Origin: Janthinobacterium sp051380735
Lineage (GTDB): Bacteria; Pseudomonadota; Gammaproteobacteria; Burkholderiales; Burkholderiaceae_D
DNA: 64,000 bases
Direction: 5' to 3'
Assembly (NCBI RefSeq): GCF_051380735.1
Contig: NZ_JBNYXQ010000004.1
Location: 186,001-250,000 of the forward strand
Part shown: positions 33,710-43,061 of the stretch, in pieces
Position numbering within the stretch: position 1 is the stretch's first letter
How the letters are laid out: each line of letters opens with the position of its first letter
Notes under the pieces: generated by a model
Seen by the model: the letters and a program-made list of their open reading frames with translations, nothing else
Databases searched by the model: none
Told to the model about the DNA's origin: nothing
Position numbers and translations under genes: made by a program

Positions 33710-36439
33710 ATGCCCTCCAACGACCAACGCCCCGACCCCGACGCCCTGCTGGCACAAGTGCAGGCGCAGGAACACAAAGCCACGCGTGGCCGCTTGCGCA
33801 TTTATTTCGGCGCCTCGGCCGGCGTCGGCAAGACGTATGCCATGCTGGCTGCCGCGCGCAAGCTGCTGGCCGACGGTATCGACGTGCTGGCGGGCGTGGT
33901 GGAAACCCATGGGCGCTCGGAGACGGCGGCCATGCTCGACGGCTTGCCGTTGCTGCCGGCCAAACACCTCGAATATCGTGGCAAGACCTTGCCCGAATTC
34001 GATCTTGACGCGGCGCTGCAGCGCAGGCCGGCCGTTATCCTGATCGATGAACTGGCGCATTCGAACGTGGCCGGTTCGCGCCATCCGAAGCGCTGGCAAG
34101 ATGTCGAGGAACTGCTGGCCGCCGGCATCGATGTGCTCACCACCGTCAACGTGCAGCACCTGGAAAGCCTGAACGATGTGGTGGGCGGAATTACCGGCGT
34201 GCGCGTGGCCGAGACCTTGCCCGACACCGTGTTCGACCGCGCCGATGAAGTGGTGCTGGTCGATATTCCTGCCGACGAACTGCTGCTGCGCCTGAAAGCG
34301 GGCAAGGTCTACCAGCCGCAGCAGGCGCAACGCGCGTCGCAGCATTTTTTCCGCAAGGGCAACCTGATCGCCCTGCGCGAGCTGGCGCTGCGCCGCACTG
34401 CCGACCGGGTGCAGGACGATGTGCAGGCCTACCGGCTTGAAAAATCGATCAACCCGGTCTGGAAGACGGGCGCCGCGCTGCTGGCTTGCGTGGGGCCGCA
34501 TGCGGGCAGCGAACAGGTGGTACGCAGCGCAGCACGGCTGGCCGGCCAGCTGAACGCCGAATGGCATGCGCTGTATGTGGAAACGCCGCGTTTGCAGCGC
34601 CTGCCGGCACGCGAGCGCGAACGCATCCTGAATACCTTGAAACTGGCGCAAGACCTCGGTGCAAGGACGGCCGTCGTGGCCGCTGATGATATCGCCCGCG
34701 CCATTGTCGAGCATGCGCGCGGCGCCAATATCGCCAAGCTGGTGATGGGGCGCCGCCAGGGCGGGGCGCTGGCACGGCTGTGGCATGCGGCCAGCGCTGC
34801 GCGCATCGCCGGCCTGGCGCCCGATATCGACCTGATCGAAGTGGGCCAGCCGGCGCTCGATGGCGCGCCGCGCAGGACCACGGAGGAAGTGCACCTGCCC
34901 CGGCCGGGGCGCGCCTGGCGCTACGCTCTGGCCGCCGTGGCCAGCCTGGCCACCTCGCTGGCCTCGGTGCCGTTGCTGCCGTATATCGACCTGGCCAATA
35001 TCGCCATGCTGTCGCTGCTGACGGTGGTGCTGGTGGCGGTGCGGCTGGGCCGCGGACCGGCCGCGCTGGCCAGCCTGCTGGGTGTGGCCACCTTTGATTT
35101 TGCCTTCGTGCCACCGCGTTTTTCGTTTGCGGTGGGCGATTTTCAATATGTGATCACGTTTGGCGTGATGCTGGCCGTGGGCCTGATCACGGGGCGGTTG
35201 ACGGCCGGCCTGCGCTTCCAGGCGCGCGTGGCCACGCACCGCGAAGCGCGCGCCCGCGCCCTGTACGAATTCGCGCGCGAATTGTCCGGCGTGTTGCAGA
35301 CCGAAGAGATTTTCGATATCACGCGACGTGCCATCGAACGCGCTTTCCGGGCCCGCGCCACCTTGCTGCTGCCCGATGACGAGGGCCGCCTGCAGGCGCC
35401 GAAAGACGCCGGCCAGCTGGACCTGGGCATTGCGCAATGGGCCTTTGACCGCGCGCAGGCGGCCGGCACCGGTACCGATACCTTGCCCGGCTCCGATATT
35501 TTTTATTTGCCCCTGATCGCGCCGATGCGCACGCGCGGCCTGCTGGCGCTGCTGCCCCTTGGCGCGCCCGAACACCGGCGCTGGCTGCTGGTGCCGGAAC
35601 AGCGCCAGCAGCTTGACACCTTTGCCGCGCTGGCGGCGATTGCCCTGGAACGTGTGCACTATATCGATGTGGCGCAGGGCGCGCTGGTGCAGATGGAGTC
35701 GGAACGGCTGCGCAACTCGCTGCTGGCGGCGCTGTCGCACGACTTGCGCACGCCATTGACGTCGCTGGTGGGCCTGGCCGAATCGCTGGCGCGCTCAACC
35801 CCGGCCTTGTCCAGCGCGCAGCTGGAAATGGCGCGGTCCTTGCAGTCCGAAACGGTGCGCATGAGCGCGCTGGTGGCCAACCTGCTCGACATGGCGCGCA
35901 TCGAAAGCGGCCATGTGCGCCTGAACCTGCAGTGGCAGGCGCTGGAAGAAGTGGTCGGCAGCTCGCTGCGTGCCAGCGCCCCGCAACTGTCGCGGCACCA
36001 GCTGCGCACCGAGCTTGCGCCCGGCCTGCCTTTGGCGCGCTACGATGCGGTGCTGATCGAGCGCGTGCTGTGCAACCTGCTGGAAAACGCGGCCAAGTAC
36101 ACGCCGGCCGGCAGTACCATCACGATTGCCGCCGACGTGCATGGTCAGTGGCTGCGGGTTACGGTGCACGATGACGGGCCGGGCCTGCCGCCCGGTCGCG
36201 AAGAAGCGATCTTTGAAAAATTCACGCGCGGCGAACGCGAATCGAACCTGCCCGGCGTGGGACTGGGGCTGGCGATCTGCCGCGCCATCGTCGAAGCGCA
36301 CGGCGGCACCATCGCCGCGCAAGTGCCGGTGCCCGCGCATGGCGCGGCCATCGTATTGACGCTGCCTTTGGGAACGCCGCCGGCGCCGCCTGAAGAACTG
36401 GACAGCGAACTGACTGACACTGGAAACCATCATGAATGA
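33710..36439 (+). CDS. kdpD: KdpD potassium/turgor sensor histidine kinase
   Basis: 909 residues. Order: KdpD domain (about 15-230) with Walker A GASAGVGKTYAM and IDELAHSN; a universal-stress-protein-like domain (about 245-370); four transmembrane helices (about 400-500); a GAF region; HisKA with phospho-His677 in LLAALSHDLRTPLTSL; HATPase with NLLENAAKYTPAGS and GVGLGLAICRAIVEAHGG. It phosphorylates KdpE under potassium limitation. The start is the ATG at 33710; a TTG four codons earlier is possible. The 3' end overlaps kdpE by 8 bases. Confidence 0.96.
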   Translation: MPSNDQRPDPDALLAQVQAQEHKATRGRLRIYFGASAGVGKTYAMLAAARKLLADGIDVLAGVVETHGRSETAAMLDGLPLLPAKHLEYRGKTLPEFDLDAALQRRPAVILIDELAHSNVAGSRHPKRWQDVEELLAAGIDVLTTVNVQHLESLNDVVGGITGVRVAETLPDTVFDRADEVVLVDIPADELLLRLKAGKVYQPQQAQRASQHFFRKGNLIALRELALRRTADRVQDDVQAYRLEKSINPVWKTGAALLACVGPHAGSEQVVRSAARLAGQLNAEWHALYVETPRLQRLPARERERILNTLKLAQDLGARTAVVAADDIARAIVEHARGANIAKLVMGRRQGGALARLWHAASAARIAGLAPDIDLIEVGQPALDGAPRRTTEEVHLPRPGRAWRYALAAVASLATSLASVPLLPYIDLANIAMLSLLTVVLVAVRLGRGPAALASLLGVATFDFAFVPPRFSFAVGDFQYVITFGVMLAVGLITGRLTAGLRFQARVATHREARARALYEFARELSGVLQTEEIFDITRRAIERAFRARATLLLPDDEGRLQAPKDAGQLDLGIAQWAFDRAQAAGTGTDTLPGSDIFYLPLIAPMRTRGLLALLPLGAPEHRRWLLVPEQRQQLDTFAALAAIALERVHYIDVAQGALVQMESERLRNSLLAALSHDLRTPLTSLVGLAESLARSTPALSSAQLEMARSLQSETVRMSALVANLLDMARIESGHVRLNLQWQALEEVVGSSLRASAPQLSRHQLRTELAPGLPLARYDAVLIERVLCNLLENAAKYTPAGSTITIAADVHGQWLRVTVHDDGPGLPPGREEAIFEKFTRGERESNLPGVGLGLAICRAIVEAHGGTIAAQVPVPAHGAAIVLTLPLGTPPAPPEELDSELTDTGNHHE

Positions 36440-37142
36440 CCATACGGCCACCACCGCACCGACCGCCTTGCTGGTCGAGGATGAACCGCAGATCCGCCGC
36501 TTTGTGCGCGCCGCGCTGGAAGCCGAAGGCTGGCTGGTGCACGAATCGGCCACCTTGCAGCGCGGCCTGATCGACGCCGGCACCCGCCGCCCCGACCTGG
36601 TGGTGCTGGACCTGGGCCTGCCTGACGGCGACGGCATCGACTTTATTGCCGACCTGCGCAAATGGTCGGCCGTGCCGGTCATCGTGCTGTCGGCGCGCGT
36701 GGGCGAGGATGAAAAAATCCGCGCGCTCGACGCCGGCGCCGACGATTATCTGACCAAGCCGTTCGGCGTCGGCGAGCTGCTGGCCCGCGTGCGCGCCACC
36801 TTGCGCCGCCAGCGCCAGCCCGCTTCGCCTGACGATGGCGTGGTGCGCTTCGGCGACGTGACGGTCGACGTGCAGAACCGCCTGGTAATGCGCGACAAGC
36901 AGCTGGTGCATGTGACGCCGACCGAATTTCGCTTGTTGTCGGTGCTGGTGAAGAATGCCGGCAGGGTGGTCAGCAATCCGCAACTGCTGCGCGAAGTGTG
37001 GGGGCCGTCGAACCAGGACAACGGCCATTACCTGCGCATCTACATGGGCCACTTGCGCCAGAAGCTCGAAGCCGACCCGGCCCAGCCGCAGTACTTGCTG
37101 ACGGAGACAGCTGTCGGATACCGCTTGCTGCTGCCGCTCTAA
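36432..37142 (+). CDS. kdpE: KdpE response regulator (OmpR family)
   Basis: 236 residues. Receiver domain with phospho-Asp60 in PDLVVLDLGLPDGDG, acidic pocket VEDEP and switch Lys in DYLTKPFG, then an OmpR/PhoB winged helix (about 140-232) with TPTEFRLLSVLVKNAG and LRIYMGHLRQKLE. It activates kdpFABC; a matching site is at 28935-28951. It overlaps the 3' end of kdpD, so kinase and regulator are made together. Confidence 0.96.
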   Translation: MNDHTATTAPTALLVEDEPQIRRFVRAALEAEGWLVHESATLQRGLIDAGTRRPDLVVLDLGLPDGDGIDFIADLRKWSAVPVIVLSARVGEDEKIRALDAGADDYLTKPFGVGELLARVRATLRRQRQPASPDDGVVRFGDVTVDVQNRLVMRDKQLVHVTPTEFRLLSVLVKNAGRVVSNPQLLREVWGPSNQDNGHYLRIYMGHLRQKLEADPAQPQYLLTETAVGYRLLLPL

Positions 37143-37273
37143 AAACACGCATACCTCCCTGTTTAAAAACGGGCGCCGCGCGCGCCGGGGGAGCGCTTTA
37201 CCCGAAATTTTTGCAGCAAGGGGCCAGCTGCGCCATCCCGGCAAAGGCCCAACCACCAATGAGAAGTATCACC

Positions 37274-38023
37274 ATGAACAAAATCGTATTTGCCATCGCC
37301 GCCATTTTCGTTTCTGCTTCCGGTCTGACCCACGCGCAGGAAGCCAAACCGGACAATGAAACGAGCTTCAACATTGCCGGCGTGTCGGACTACCGCTACC
37401 GCGGCATTTCGCAAACCCGTTTGAAGCCGGCGCTGCAGGGCGGTGTGGATTACGTCAACAACCCAACCGGCCTGTATGTGGGCGCCTGGGCATCGACCAT
37501 CAAATGGACCAAGGATGCCGGCGGCAGCGGCAACGTGGAAGTTGATCTGTATGCGGGCAAGCGTGGCCAGGTCACTGCCGATATCGCTTATGACGTCGGC
37601 GTGCTGGCCTATGTGTATGCCGACAACGGCCTGAAACACGTAGCCGGTTTTGCCGATGCGGATACCCAGGAAGTCTATGGCCAGCTGTCGTACGGCCCTG
37701 CGTATATCAAGTATTCGCACGCCTTCTCTAACCTGTTCGGAATTGTCGACAGCAAGAACAGCGGCTACCTCGATCTTGGCGCGAATGTCGATCTTACCAA
37801 CGGCTGGACCGGCAACCTGCATGCGGGCCACCAGAAGGTGCGCAACAACGATGCCTCCAGCTACACAGACTGGAAAGTGGGCGTGACGCGCGACTTCGGC
37901 GTGGTCACCGGCGCGCTGGCCGTGATCGGCACCAACGCCGGCAAGACCGCCTACGCCTCGCCCGTGAATGGCAAATTCATGGGCAAGACAGCGTTGATAC
38001 TGACGGTCAGCAAAGTGTTTTAA
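37274..38023 (+). CDS. TorF-family putative porin
   Basis: 249 residues. Signal peptide MNKIVFAIAAIFVSASGLTH followed by an AQ cleavage point, then a beta-barrel pattern with FNIAGVSDYRYRGISQT, the hallmark of the TorF/Gcw_chp family of outer-membrane porins (TIGR02001-type). The solute is unknown; some members lie next to flavin or transporter genes. The 3' end overlaps the convergent DapA-like gene by 17 bases. Confidence 0.85.
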   Translation: MNKIVFAIAAIFVSASGLTHAQEAKPDNETSFNIAGVSDYRYRGISQTRLKPALQGGVDYVNNPTGLYVGAWASTIKWTKDAGGSGNVEVDLYAGKRGQVTADIAYDVGVLAYVYADNGLKHVAGFADADTQEVYGQLSYGPAYIKYSHAFSNLFGIVDSKNSGYLDLGANVDLTNGWTGNLHAGHQKVRNNDASSYTDWKVGVTRDFGVVTGALAVIGTNAGKTAYASPVNGKFMGKTALILTVSKVF

Positions 38024-38957
38024 GCGACCCCTGCCAGCACGGCAGGGCCAGCATCGGTTCCAGCGCCTGCGCCAGTTTTTGCTGGCCGGCGCCGGACATC
38101 GGTGTCATCGGCAGGCGCAGCTCGTCGTGTAGCTTGCCCTGCATCGCCAGTGCCGCCTTGATCGGGCCGGGGTTAGGTTCTGCGAACAGCAGGCGTATGG
38201 CAGGCAGCATGGTCTTGAACAAGGCGCAGGCATCGGCGTGGCGGTTGGCTTTCACCAGGTCGTACAGCTGGGCATACAGGTCGGGACGCACCTGGGCGGC
38301 GGCCGACATGGCGCCATGTGCGCCCATCGACAGGCTGGCCAGCAGCAGCGCATCGTCGCCGCACAGCACGTCGAGGTGGGTGTCGCGCAGCAGCTGGCCG
38401 AACTGGTCCAGCTGCCCGCCCGCTTCCTTGATGGCGACAAAGTGCGAGTCGCGCGCCAGCAGCGCCGCCGTCGCCGTCGTGATCTGCACGCCGGTGCGGG
38501 CCGGCACGTTGTACAGCACGATGGAATGGTCGGTGGCAGCGGCTATCGCCTGGAAGTGGCGCACGATGCCTTCCTGCGACGGGCGCACATAGGCCGGCGC
38601 CGAGATCAGCAGGCCAGCCAGCGGGTGGTCGTGATAGCGCTGCACGGCAGCCGTGACGGCGCGCGTGTCGCTGCCGCCTATGCCCATCACGACCGGAAAG
38701 TGTGGGCCGACCGCTTCGAGCACGCTATCCAACAGCCTGCCCTGTTCGGCCTGGCTCAGCATGGCCGCCTCGCCAGTGGTGCCGCACACCACCAGGCCGT
38801 TGACGCCGCTGGCGGCCAGTTCGCTGGCCAGACGCTGGGCGGCGTCGAAGTCGATCGCGCCATCGCGAAACGGCGTGACCATCGGCACCCAGATACCCTG
38901 GAAGTGCGCCGTGATGCGCTCGCAAGACATCGCGTGTTCACACGCATACTGGTTCAT
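38007..38957 (-). CDS. DapA-like dihydrodipicolinate synthase/N-acetylneuraminate lyase family protein
   Basis: 316 residues, a class-I aldolase TIM barrel. Schiff-base Lys177 in FVAIKEAGG, Tyr149 in VLYNVPARTG, and the pyruvate-binding Thr60-Thr61 in VCGTTGEAAML are all present, as in 4-hydroxy-tetrahydrodipicolinate synthase. It is longer than the usual 290 residues at the N terminus; an internal Met at residue 10 is an alternative start. It is isolated from other lysine genes and coupled by ATGA overlap to a small upstream protein with an ACT-like fold, so it may be the lysine-pathway enzyme or a paralogue for another aldol reaction. Confidence 0.82.
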   Translation of the reverse strand: MNQYACEHAMSCERITAHFQGIWVPMVTPFRDGAIDFDAAQRLASELAASGVNGLVVCGTTGEAAMLSQAEQGRLLDSVLEAVGPHFPVVMGIGGSDTRAVTAAVQRYHDHPLAGLLISAPAYVRPSQEGIVRHFQAIAAATDHSIVLYNVPARTGVQITTATAALLARDSHFVAIKEAGGQLDQFGQLLRDTHLDVLCGDDALLLASLSMGAHGAMSAAAQVRPDLYAQLYDLVKANRHADACALFKTMLPAIRLLFAEPNPGPIKAALAMQGKLHDELRLPMTPMSGAGQQKLAQALEPMLALPCWQGSLKTLC

Positions 38958-39229
38958 TGCACACCACCGTGGCATGGACGATCCTGGCAAATGCGCCCAA
39001 ATTCGGCCGCCGGCAGCGAGCGCATCACCGCGTCCATCGTCAGGCGCAGCGCCGGCTCGGTCACGCACAGATCCACTCGCATGCGCTCGGCATGGTCGAC
39101 TGCCACGACCCGCATGAACGACAGCATCGCGCCGCAGGTCTTGAACACCAGCTGGCGCAGCGCCGACAGACATTCTTTATCGACCGTGATATGGATTAGA
39201 AAAGTGGCTTGGCGTAAGGACGTATCCAT
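38954..39229 (-). CDS. small protein with ACT-like fold, coupled to dapA-like gene
   Basis: 91 residues. The pattern strand-helix-strand-strand-helix-strand (TFLIHITV, CLSALRQLVFKTCG, FMRVVAVD, RMRVDLCVT, ALRLTMDAVMRSLP, GRIC) suggests an ACT/ferredoxin-like regulatory domain. I find no catalytic motif. The stop overlaps the start of the DapA-like gene (ATGA), so the two are translationally coupled. A free-standing amino-acid sensor for the aldolase is plausible but unproven. The ribosome site is weak. Confidence 0.6.
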   Translation of the reverse strand: MDTSLRQATFLIHITVDKECLSALRQLVFKTCGAMLSFMRVVAVDHAERMRVDLCVTEPALRLTMDAVMRSLPAAEFGRICQDRPCHGGVQ

Positions 39230-39485
39230 GGAAATGGTGCTTTGCAGCGGTGGTTGAGATGCAATCGAGGTTAGCAGCGGGAATGTAAAGATGGTCTAAA
39301 AAGCGTGATCGCGGGCGTAAACGACGTGTATTTATTTGCCTGGTGAGCATAGTGATCGCTTGCATTTTGCTTGCCGTGCGCAATAACATGGGTTGGGGCT
39401 GGAGGACCGCTTGTCACGAGAAGCCGTGTTCAGCGTTATCTGCTTTGACAGCTTGCCTGATGCTTATCAAGTTATTAAGGAAAAG

Positions 39486-39644
39486 ATGAAACGCCCGATT
39501 GTTACAGGTTTTCTGGTGCTCCTCGCGGTAGTGCTCATTGCTGCTGGGGTGCGGCTTAAGCGAGAGGTGTCCATAGATGGCTGCCTGGACCGTGGTGGGC
39601 AGTGGAATTACGACGTTGCTGCTTGCGAAGGGACATCTGAATAG
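39486..39644 (+). CDS. small single-span membrane protein, 52 residues
   Basis: The ATG has an AAGGA site 5 bases upstream. One hydrophobic helix (IVTGFLVLLAVVLIAAGV) is followed by a short domain with CLDRGGQWNYDVAACEG. That Cys-containing tail (C-x-D-x-G-G-x-W-N) is a pattern I have seen in many small proteobacterial proteins of unknown function, which supports a real gene. Surrounding DNA is more A/T rich than average. Confidence 0.6.
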   Translation: MKRPIVTGFLVLLAVVLIAAGVRLKREVSIDGCLDRGGQWNYDVAACEGTSE

Positions 39645-39876
39645 GTGACTTGGGCGAAACAGGGCGGGTTCCTGAAACTGGAATCGGTGCTGGCATGCAA
39701 ACACGGCCAAGTGGCAGTGGGGCCTGGCGCAGACATAGTACCGGCGACAAGAAGCAGCCAGGATACCCGATGTCGCAGTTATGCTCCGCAACTACGTTTT
39801 TGTTACAAAATTGAATCGTGCTTTATGGAACGGAGGTTTATATTGAAACCGTCTCCGCCATCCAGCAAGTCACGCC

Positions 39877-40878
39877 ATGTCAGACGAAAAAATTCCGCCC
39901 ATTGTTTCTCCCGCCACGCCTGCTGCGTCGGTGCGCCCCGACCGCGTGGGCCGCGCGTCCGATGCCGATGAACGCGATCGCCGCTCGCGCGAGGCGCCGC
40001 CGCGCTATCTGAAGGATAACGACACGCCGTTTGCGCTGGCCTGGCGCGTGCTGACGTCGCGCTACCGTTCGATGCGCGACAAGGCGGGACGCGACTTTAT
40101 GCGGCGCACTTTGCGCATCGGTATTTCGGCGCGCATTTTTCATCCGGAGCCGGGCGCCACCGGTCTGCGCAGCAAGAATCTGCAGTACCTGGAAGAGTCG
40201 ATCGCGCAGTGGGTGATGTCGCGCGATGTGCTGGTATTCATGATCCCGACCGTTAATACCAGTGGCTTGCTCCATCCCAGCAATATCACCTTGCGCCACT
40301 ACGCGCGCCACCTCGATGGCCTGGTGTTGCAGGGCGGGGCGGATGTGTCGCCGCAGACGTATTCGGAAGCGGCCACCCGGCCCGAATGGAGCGGCGACCG
40401 CGCGCGCGACCTGTATGAACTGGAGCTGTTGCATGAATTCGTCGATGCGGGCAAACCTGTGCTGGGCATCTGCCGTGGCTGCCAGCTGATCAACGTGGGC
40501 TTTGGTGGCACCTTGTACCAGGATATCGCCTCGGACGTGGAGGGCGCATCCTCGCATGTGAACGATCTGTATGACCGCCACCGCCATACCATCGTGTTCC
40601 CGAAAGGCTCAACCCTGGCCGGGATGTTTCCGAAGGCGGGCGAGGCCCTGGTCAATTCGATCCACCACCAGTCGGTAAAAGACCTGGGGCGCGATATCAC
40701 GGTGGAAGCGTATTCGCATGGCGACAATATCGTCGAGGCGATTCGCTACCAGCGTGCGCGTTTCGTGATGGGCCTGCAGTGGCACCCTGAATTCCATTCG
40801 GCCGGCGGCGTCGAGCTGCTCGATTGCACGCCGATACTCGATAATTTTTTGCGCGCCGCGCGGGAGACCCGATTTTGA
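39877..40878 (+). CDS. gamma-glutamyl-gamma-aminobutyrate hydrolase-like protein (peptidase C26)
   Basis: 333 residues, class-I glutamine-amidotransferase fold. Nucleophile Cys199 in LGICRGCQLINV and the catalytic His-Glu in LQWHPEFH are present, as in PuuD. PuuD-type enzymes free GABA from gamma-Glu-GABA in putrescine breakdown, but no other puu gene is nearby. An N-terminal extension of about 75 residues (polar, Arg/Asp rich) is not part of the usual enzyme of about 250. A possible promoter lies at 39800-39828 (TTGTTA, 17 bases, TTATGG). Its TGA overlaps a TTG start of the next gene, so they are coupled. Confidence 0.85.
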   Translation: MSDEKIPPIVSPATPAASVRPDRVGRASDADERDRRSREAPPRYLKDNDTPFALAWRVLTSRYRSMRDKAGRDFMRRTLRIGISARIFHPEPGATGLRSKNLQYLEESIAQWVMSRDVLVFMIPTVNTSGLLHPSNITLRHYARHLDGLVLQGGADVSPQTYSEAATRPEWSGDRARDLYELELLHEFVDAGKPVLGICRGCQLINVGFGGTLYQDIASDVEGASSHVNDLYDRHRHTIVFPKGSTLAGMFPKAGEALVNSIHHQSVKDLGRDITVEAYSHGDNIVEAIRYQRARFVMGLQWHPEFHSAGGVELLDCTPILDNFLRAARETRF

Positions 40879-41930
40879 TTACGCGCCGTGATGTCCTTGG
40901 CTCCCTGTTGATGCTGCCGTTTGCCGGTGCGTTTGCGGCGCCGCGCAGCACTGCACAGCCGTTTGCGCTGACCTCCCCGGCACGGGCAGCGGCCCTGAAG
41001 ACGCAGGTGCCGTCCAAGGTGGCAATGCAGGTGACCCGTGCTGCGCAAAAGGCCGTGGACCGGCCCGTACATATGATGGCCGAGGTACGTACCGGCGGCC
41101 TGCTCAACGGCGAAGGCGGGCGCAAGGAGAGCCAGCAGGCGCAGGAAGACTGGCGCCAGGCGCGGTTGCAGGCGCTGGCCTGGCGGCTGTCGGGCGAAGC
41201 GGCTTGCCTGGACAATGCACGCAAGCTGGTACTGGCCTGGAGCCGTGGCTATCAGCCCTCGTTCAGCCCCGTCGACGAGACCGAATTGGCCAGCCTGTTG
41301 ATGGGCGTGGATCTGATCCAGGAACGCCTGAGCGGCAGCGAGCGCGAACAGGTGCAGGCGTTTTGCCGCACCCTGGCGAGCGGCTACCTCAGCGATCCGA
41401 TCAAGGTGGGCGGGCCGTCGACGGCCCGCAATAACTGGCACAGCCACCGCATCAAGATCGGCACGGCGGCAGCGTATTTGTCTGGCGATGCGGCGCTGGT
41501 CGCGCGCGCCAGGGAACGCTTTATGGCCCATGTACCACGCAATATCGGTGAAGGCGGCGTACCGTTCGACTTCGAGCAGCGCGACGCCCTGCATTACACC
41601 ACCTACAGCCTGGAACCCTTGCTGACAGCGGCGCTGATGGCGAAGCAGCATGGCGATGACTGGTTCGCAGACCCCGCTGCGCGGCGCTTGAAAGAGGCGC
41701 TGGCCTGGCTGACGCCGTATGCGCAAGGGAAAAAAACGCACGAGGAGTTCGCCAACAGCGCCGTACCGTTCGACCGCAAGCGCGTGGCGGCGAAACAGAA
41801 GGGATTCACCGGCAACTGGGATCGCACGGGTGCGGCCAATGTATACTTGCTGGCGTCGCGCTTAGATGAATCTTATGCGCCGCTGGCGCGCGAACTGCAG
41901 CCGCCGGCCTGGGCGCAGGCACTGTTCTGA
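40875..41930 (+). CDS. alginate-lyase-family protein, exported
   Basis: 351 residues starting at TTG (TTGA overlap with the previous stop; GGGAG site 8 bases before). The N terminus ITRRDVLGSLLMLPFAGAFA has a twin-Arg followed by a hydrophobic stretch, so Tat or Sec export is likely. The helical body has NNWHSH at 186-191, the place of the NNH catalytic motif of PL5-type alginate lyases, and a downstream HYTTYSLEPL. It may cut alginate or another uronate polymer in the periplasm. Pairing with a C26 hydrolase is unusual. The stop touches the stop of the convergent ligase gene with no gap. Confidence 0.78.
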   Translation: MITRRDVLGSLLMLPFAGAFAAPRSTAQPFALTSPARAAALKTQVPSKVAMQVTRAAQKAVDRPVHMMAEVRTGGLLNGEGGRKESQQAQEDWRQARLQALAWRLSGEAACLDNARKLVLAWSRGYQPSFSPVDETELASLLMGVDLIQERLSGSEREQVQAFCRTLASGYLSDPIKVGGPSTARNNWHSHRIKIGTAAAYLSGDAALVARARERFMAHVPRNIGEGGVPFDFEQRDALHYTTYSLEPLLTAALMAKQHGDDWFADPAARRLKEALAWLTPYAQGKKTHEEFANSAVPFDRKRVAAKQKGFTGNWDRTGAANVYLLASRLDESYAPLARELQPPAWAQALF

Positions 41931-43061
41931 TCAATAAACCATCGGTTCGCCCCGGAAGCAGCGGATGGCCGAATCGACCATGCCCTCGGCGCTGCCCCGT
42001 ACATGGCGCTGCTTGCGCAGATACTGTGCGTCGCTCCACTGCTTGGCCACGTCGGACAAATGCTTCAGCGCCTGCGTGCTGCCCAGCGCTTCGCCGTGCG
42101 GTTCCATCTTGCGCAGGGTGGTCATGATGTCTTCGCGCAGCGACATGGTTTCGTAGGTTTTCGGGTGCGTGATGGCGCCGTCCAGGCCGAAGCGGCAGGC
42201 CTGGAAGCGATTGTAGTTGTAGACCAGATAGTCGTCTTCCACCGGAGGCGCTTCCTTGCGTTCGAGCAGGTAGCGGCACAGCGCCTGCAGGTAGGCGGCC
42301 AGCGCGGCGGCCCGTTCCACCGTCAAGGGCGTGTCACATACGCGCAGCTCGATGGTGCCGAATTCCGGCTTGGGACGGATATCCCAGTAAAAATCCTTCA
42401 TGCTCTTGATGATGCCGGTGTTTTCCATCTTGGCGAAATACACGTTCGAGAACTGCTCCCAGCTCAAGGTGAACGGCGCGCGTCCGCTCATCGGAAACGC
42501 GAACACGGAATTCAGGCGGGCCGAATCGAACAGGGTGTCGCGTCCCTGCACGTAAGGCGAAGACGCCGACAGGGCGATAAAGTGGGGTATGTAGCGGTTC
42601 AGCGAGTGCAACAAGAACATGGCATCGTCGCCCGAGGCGCAGCCGATATGCACGTGCTGGCCGAAGATGGTGAACTGCTTGGCCAGGTAGCCGTACAGTT
42701 CCGAGATCTCCTGGAAGCGCGCCTTGGGAAAAATCTTTTGCGACGACCATTGCTGGAACGGGTGGGTGCCGCCGCCGGCGATGCCGATATTGAGCTTGTC
42801 GCCGGCGGTGATCAGGGTGTCGCGGATTTCCTGCAATTGCGCCAGCAGCGGTTCGTGGTGGGTGTGCACGCTCGAATTAATCTCGATCATGCTCTCGGTG
42901 ATCTCGGGCGTGACATTGCCGGGAAACGGCTTCTTGCCCAGCAAATGCAGCAGGTCGGGGCTGGCCGCTGTCAGGTCGTAGTCCGACAGATTCACCAGTT
43001 GCAGTTCGAGTTCGACGCCGAAGGTCAGCGCGGCAGATTGGCCAAAGGGTTCCAGCGGCAT
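41931..43061 (-). CDS. YbdK-family carboxylate-amine ligase (GCS2)
   Basis: 376 residues, glutamate-cysteine-ligase type-2 fold. TFGVELELQLVN at the start, INSSVHTHHEP, GQHVHIGC and FGTIELRVCDTPL are the usual acidic and metal-site motifs. YbdK-type proteins show only weak glutamate-cysteine ligase activity and their real substrate is unknown. It starts directly after the antiporter stop on the same strand, so the two are probably co-transcribed. Confidence 0.9.
   Translation of the reverse strand: MPLEPFGQSAALTFGVELELQLVNLSDYDLTAASPDLLHLLGKKPFPGNVTPEITESMIEINSSVHTHHEPLLAQLQEIRDTLITAGDKLNIGIAGGGTHPFQQWSSQKIFPKARFQEISELYGYLAKQFTIFGQHVHIGCASGDDAMFLLHSLNRYIPHFIALSASSPYVQGRDTLFDSARLNSVFAFPMSGRAPFTLSWEQFSNVYFAKMENTGIIKSMKDFYWDIRPKPEFGTIELRVCDTPLTVERAAALAAYLQALCRYLLERKEAPPVEDDYLVYNYNRFQACRFGLDGAITHPKTYETMSLREDIMTTLRKMEPHGEALGSTQALKHLSDVAKQWSDAQYLRKQRHVRGSAEGMVDSAIRCFRGEPMVY

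Noticed and set aside
37143..37273. GC-rich dyad between kdpE and the porin gene as terminator
   Set aside because: The GGCGC/GCGCC stem is short and lacks a following T run; not strong enough to call.
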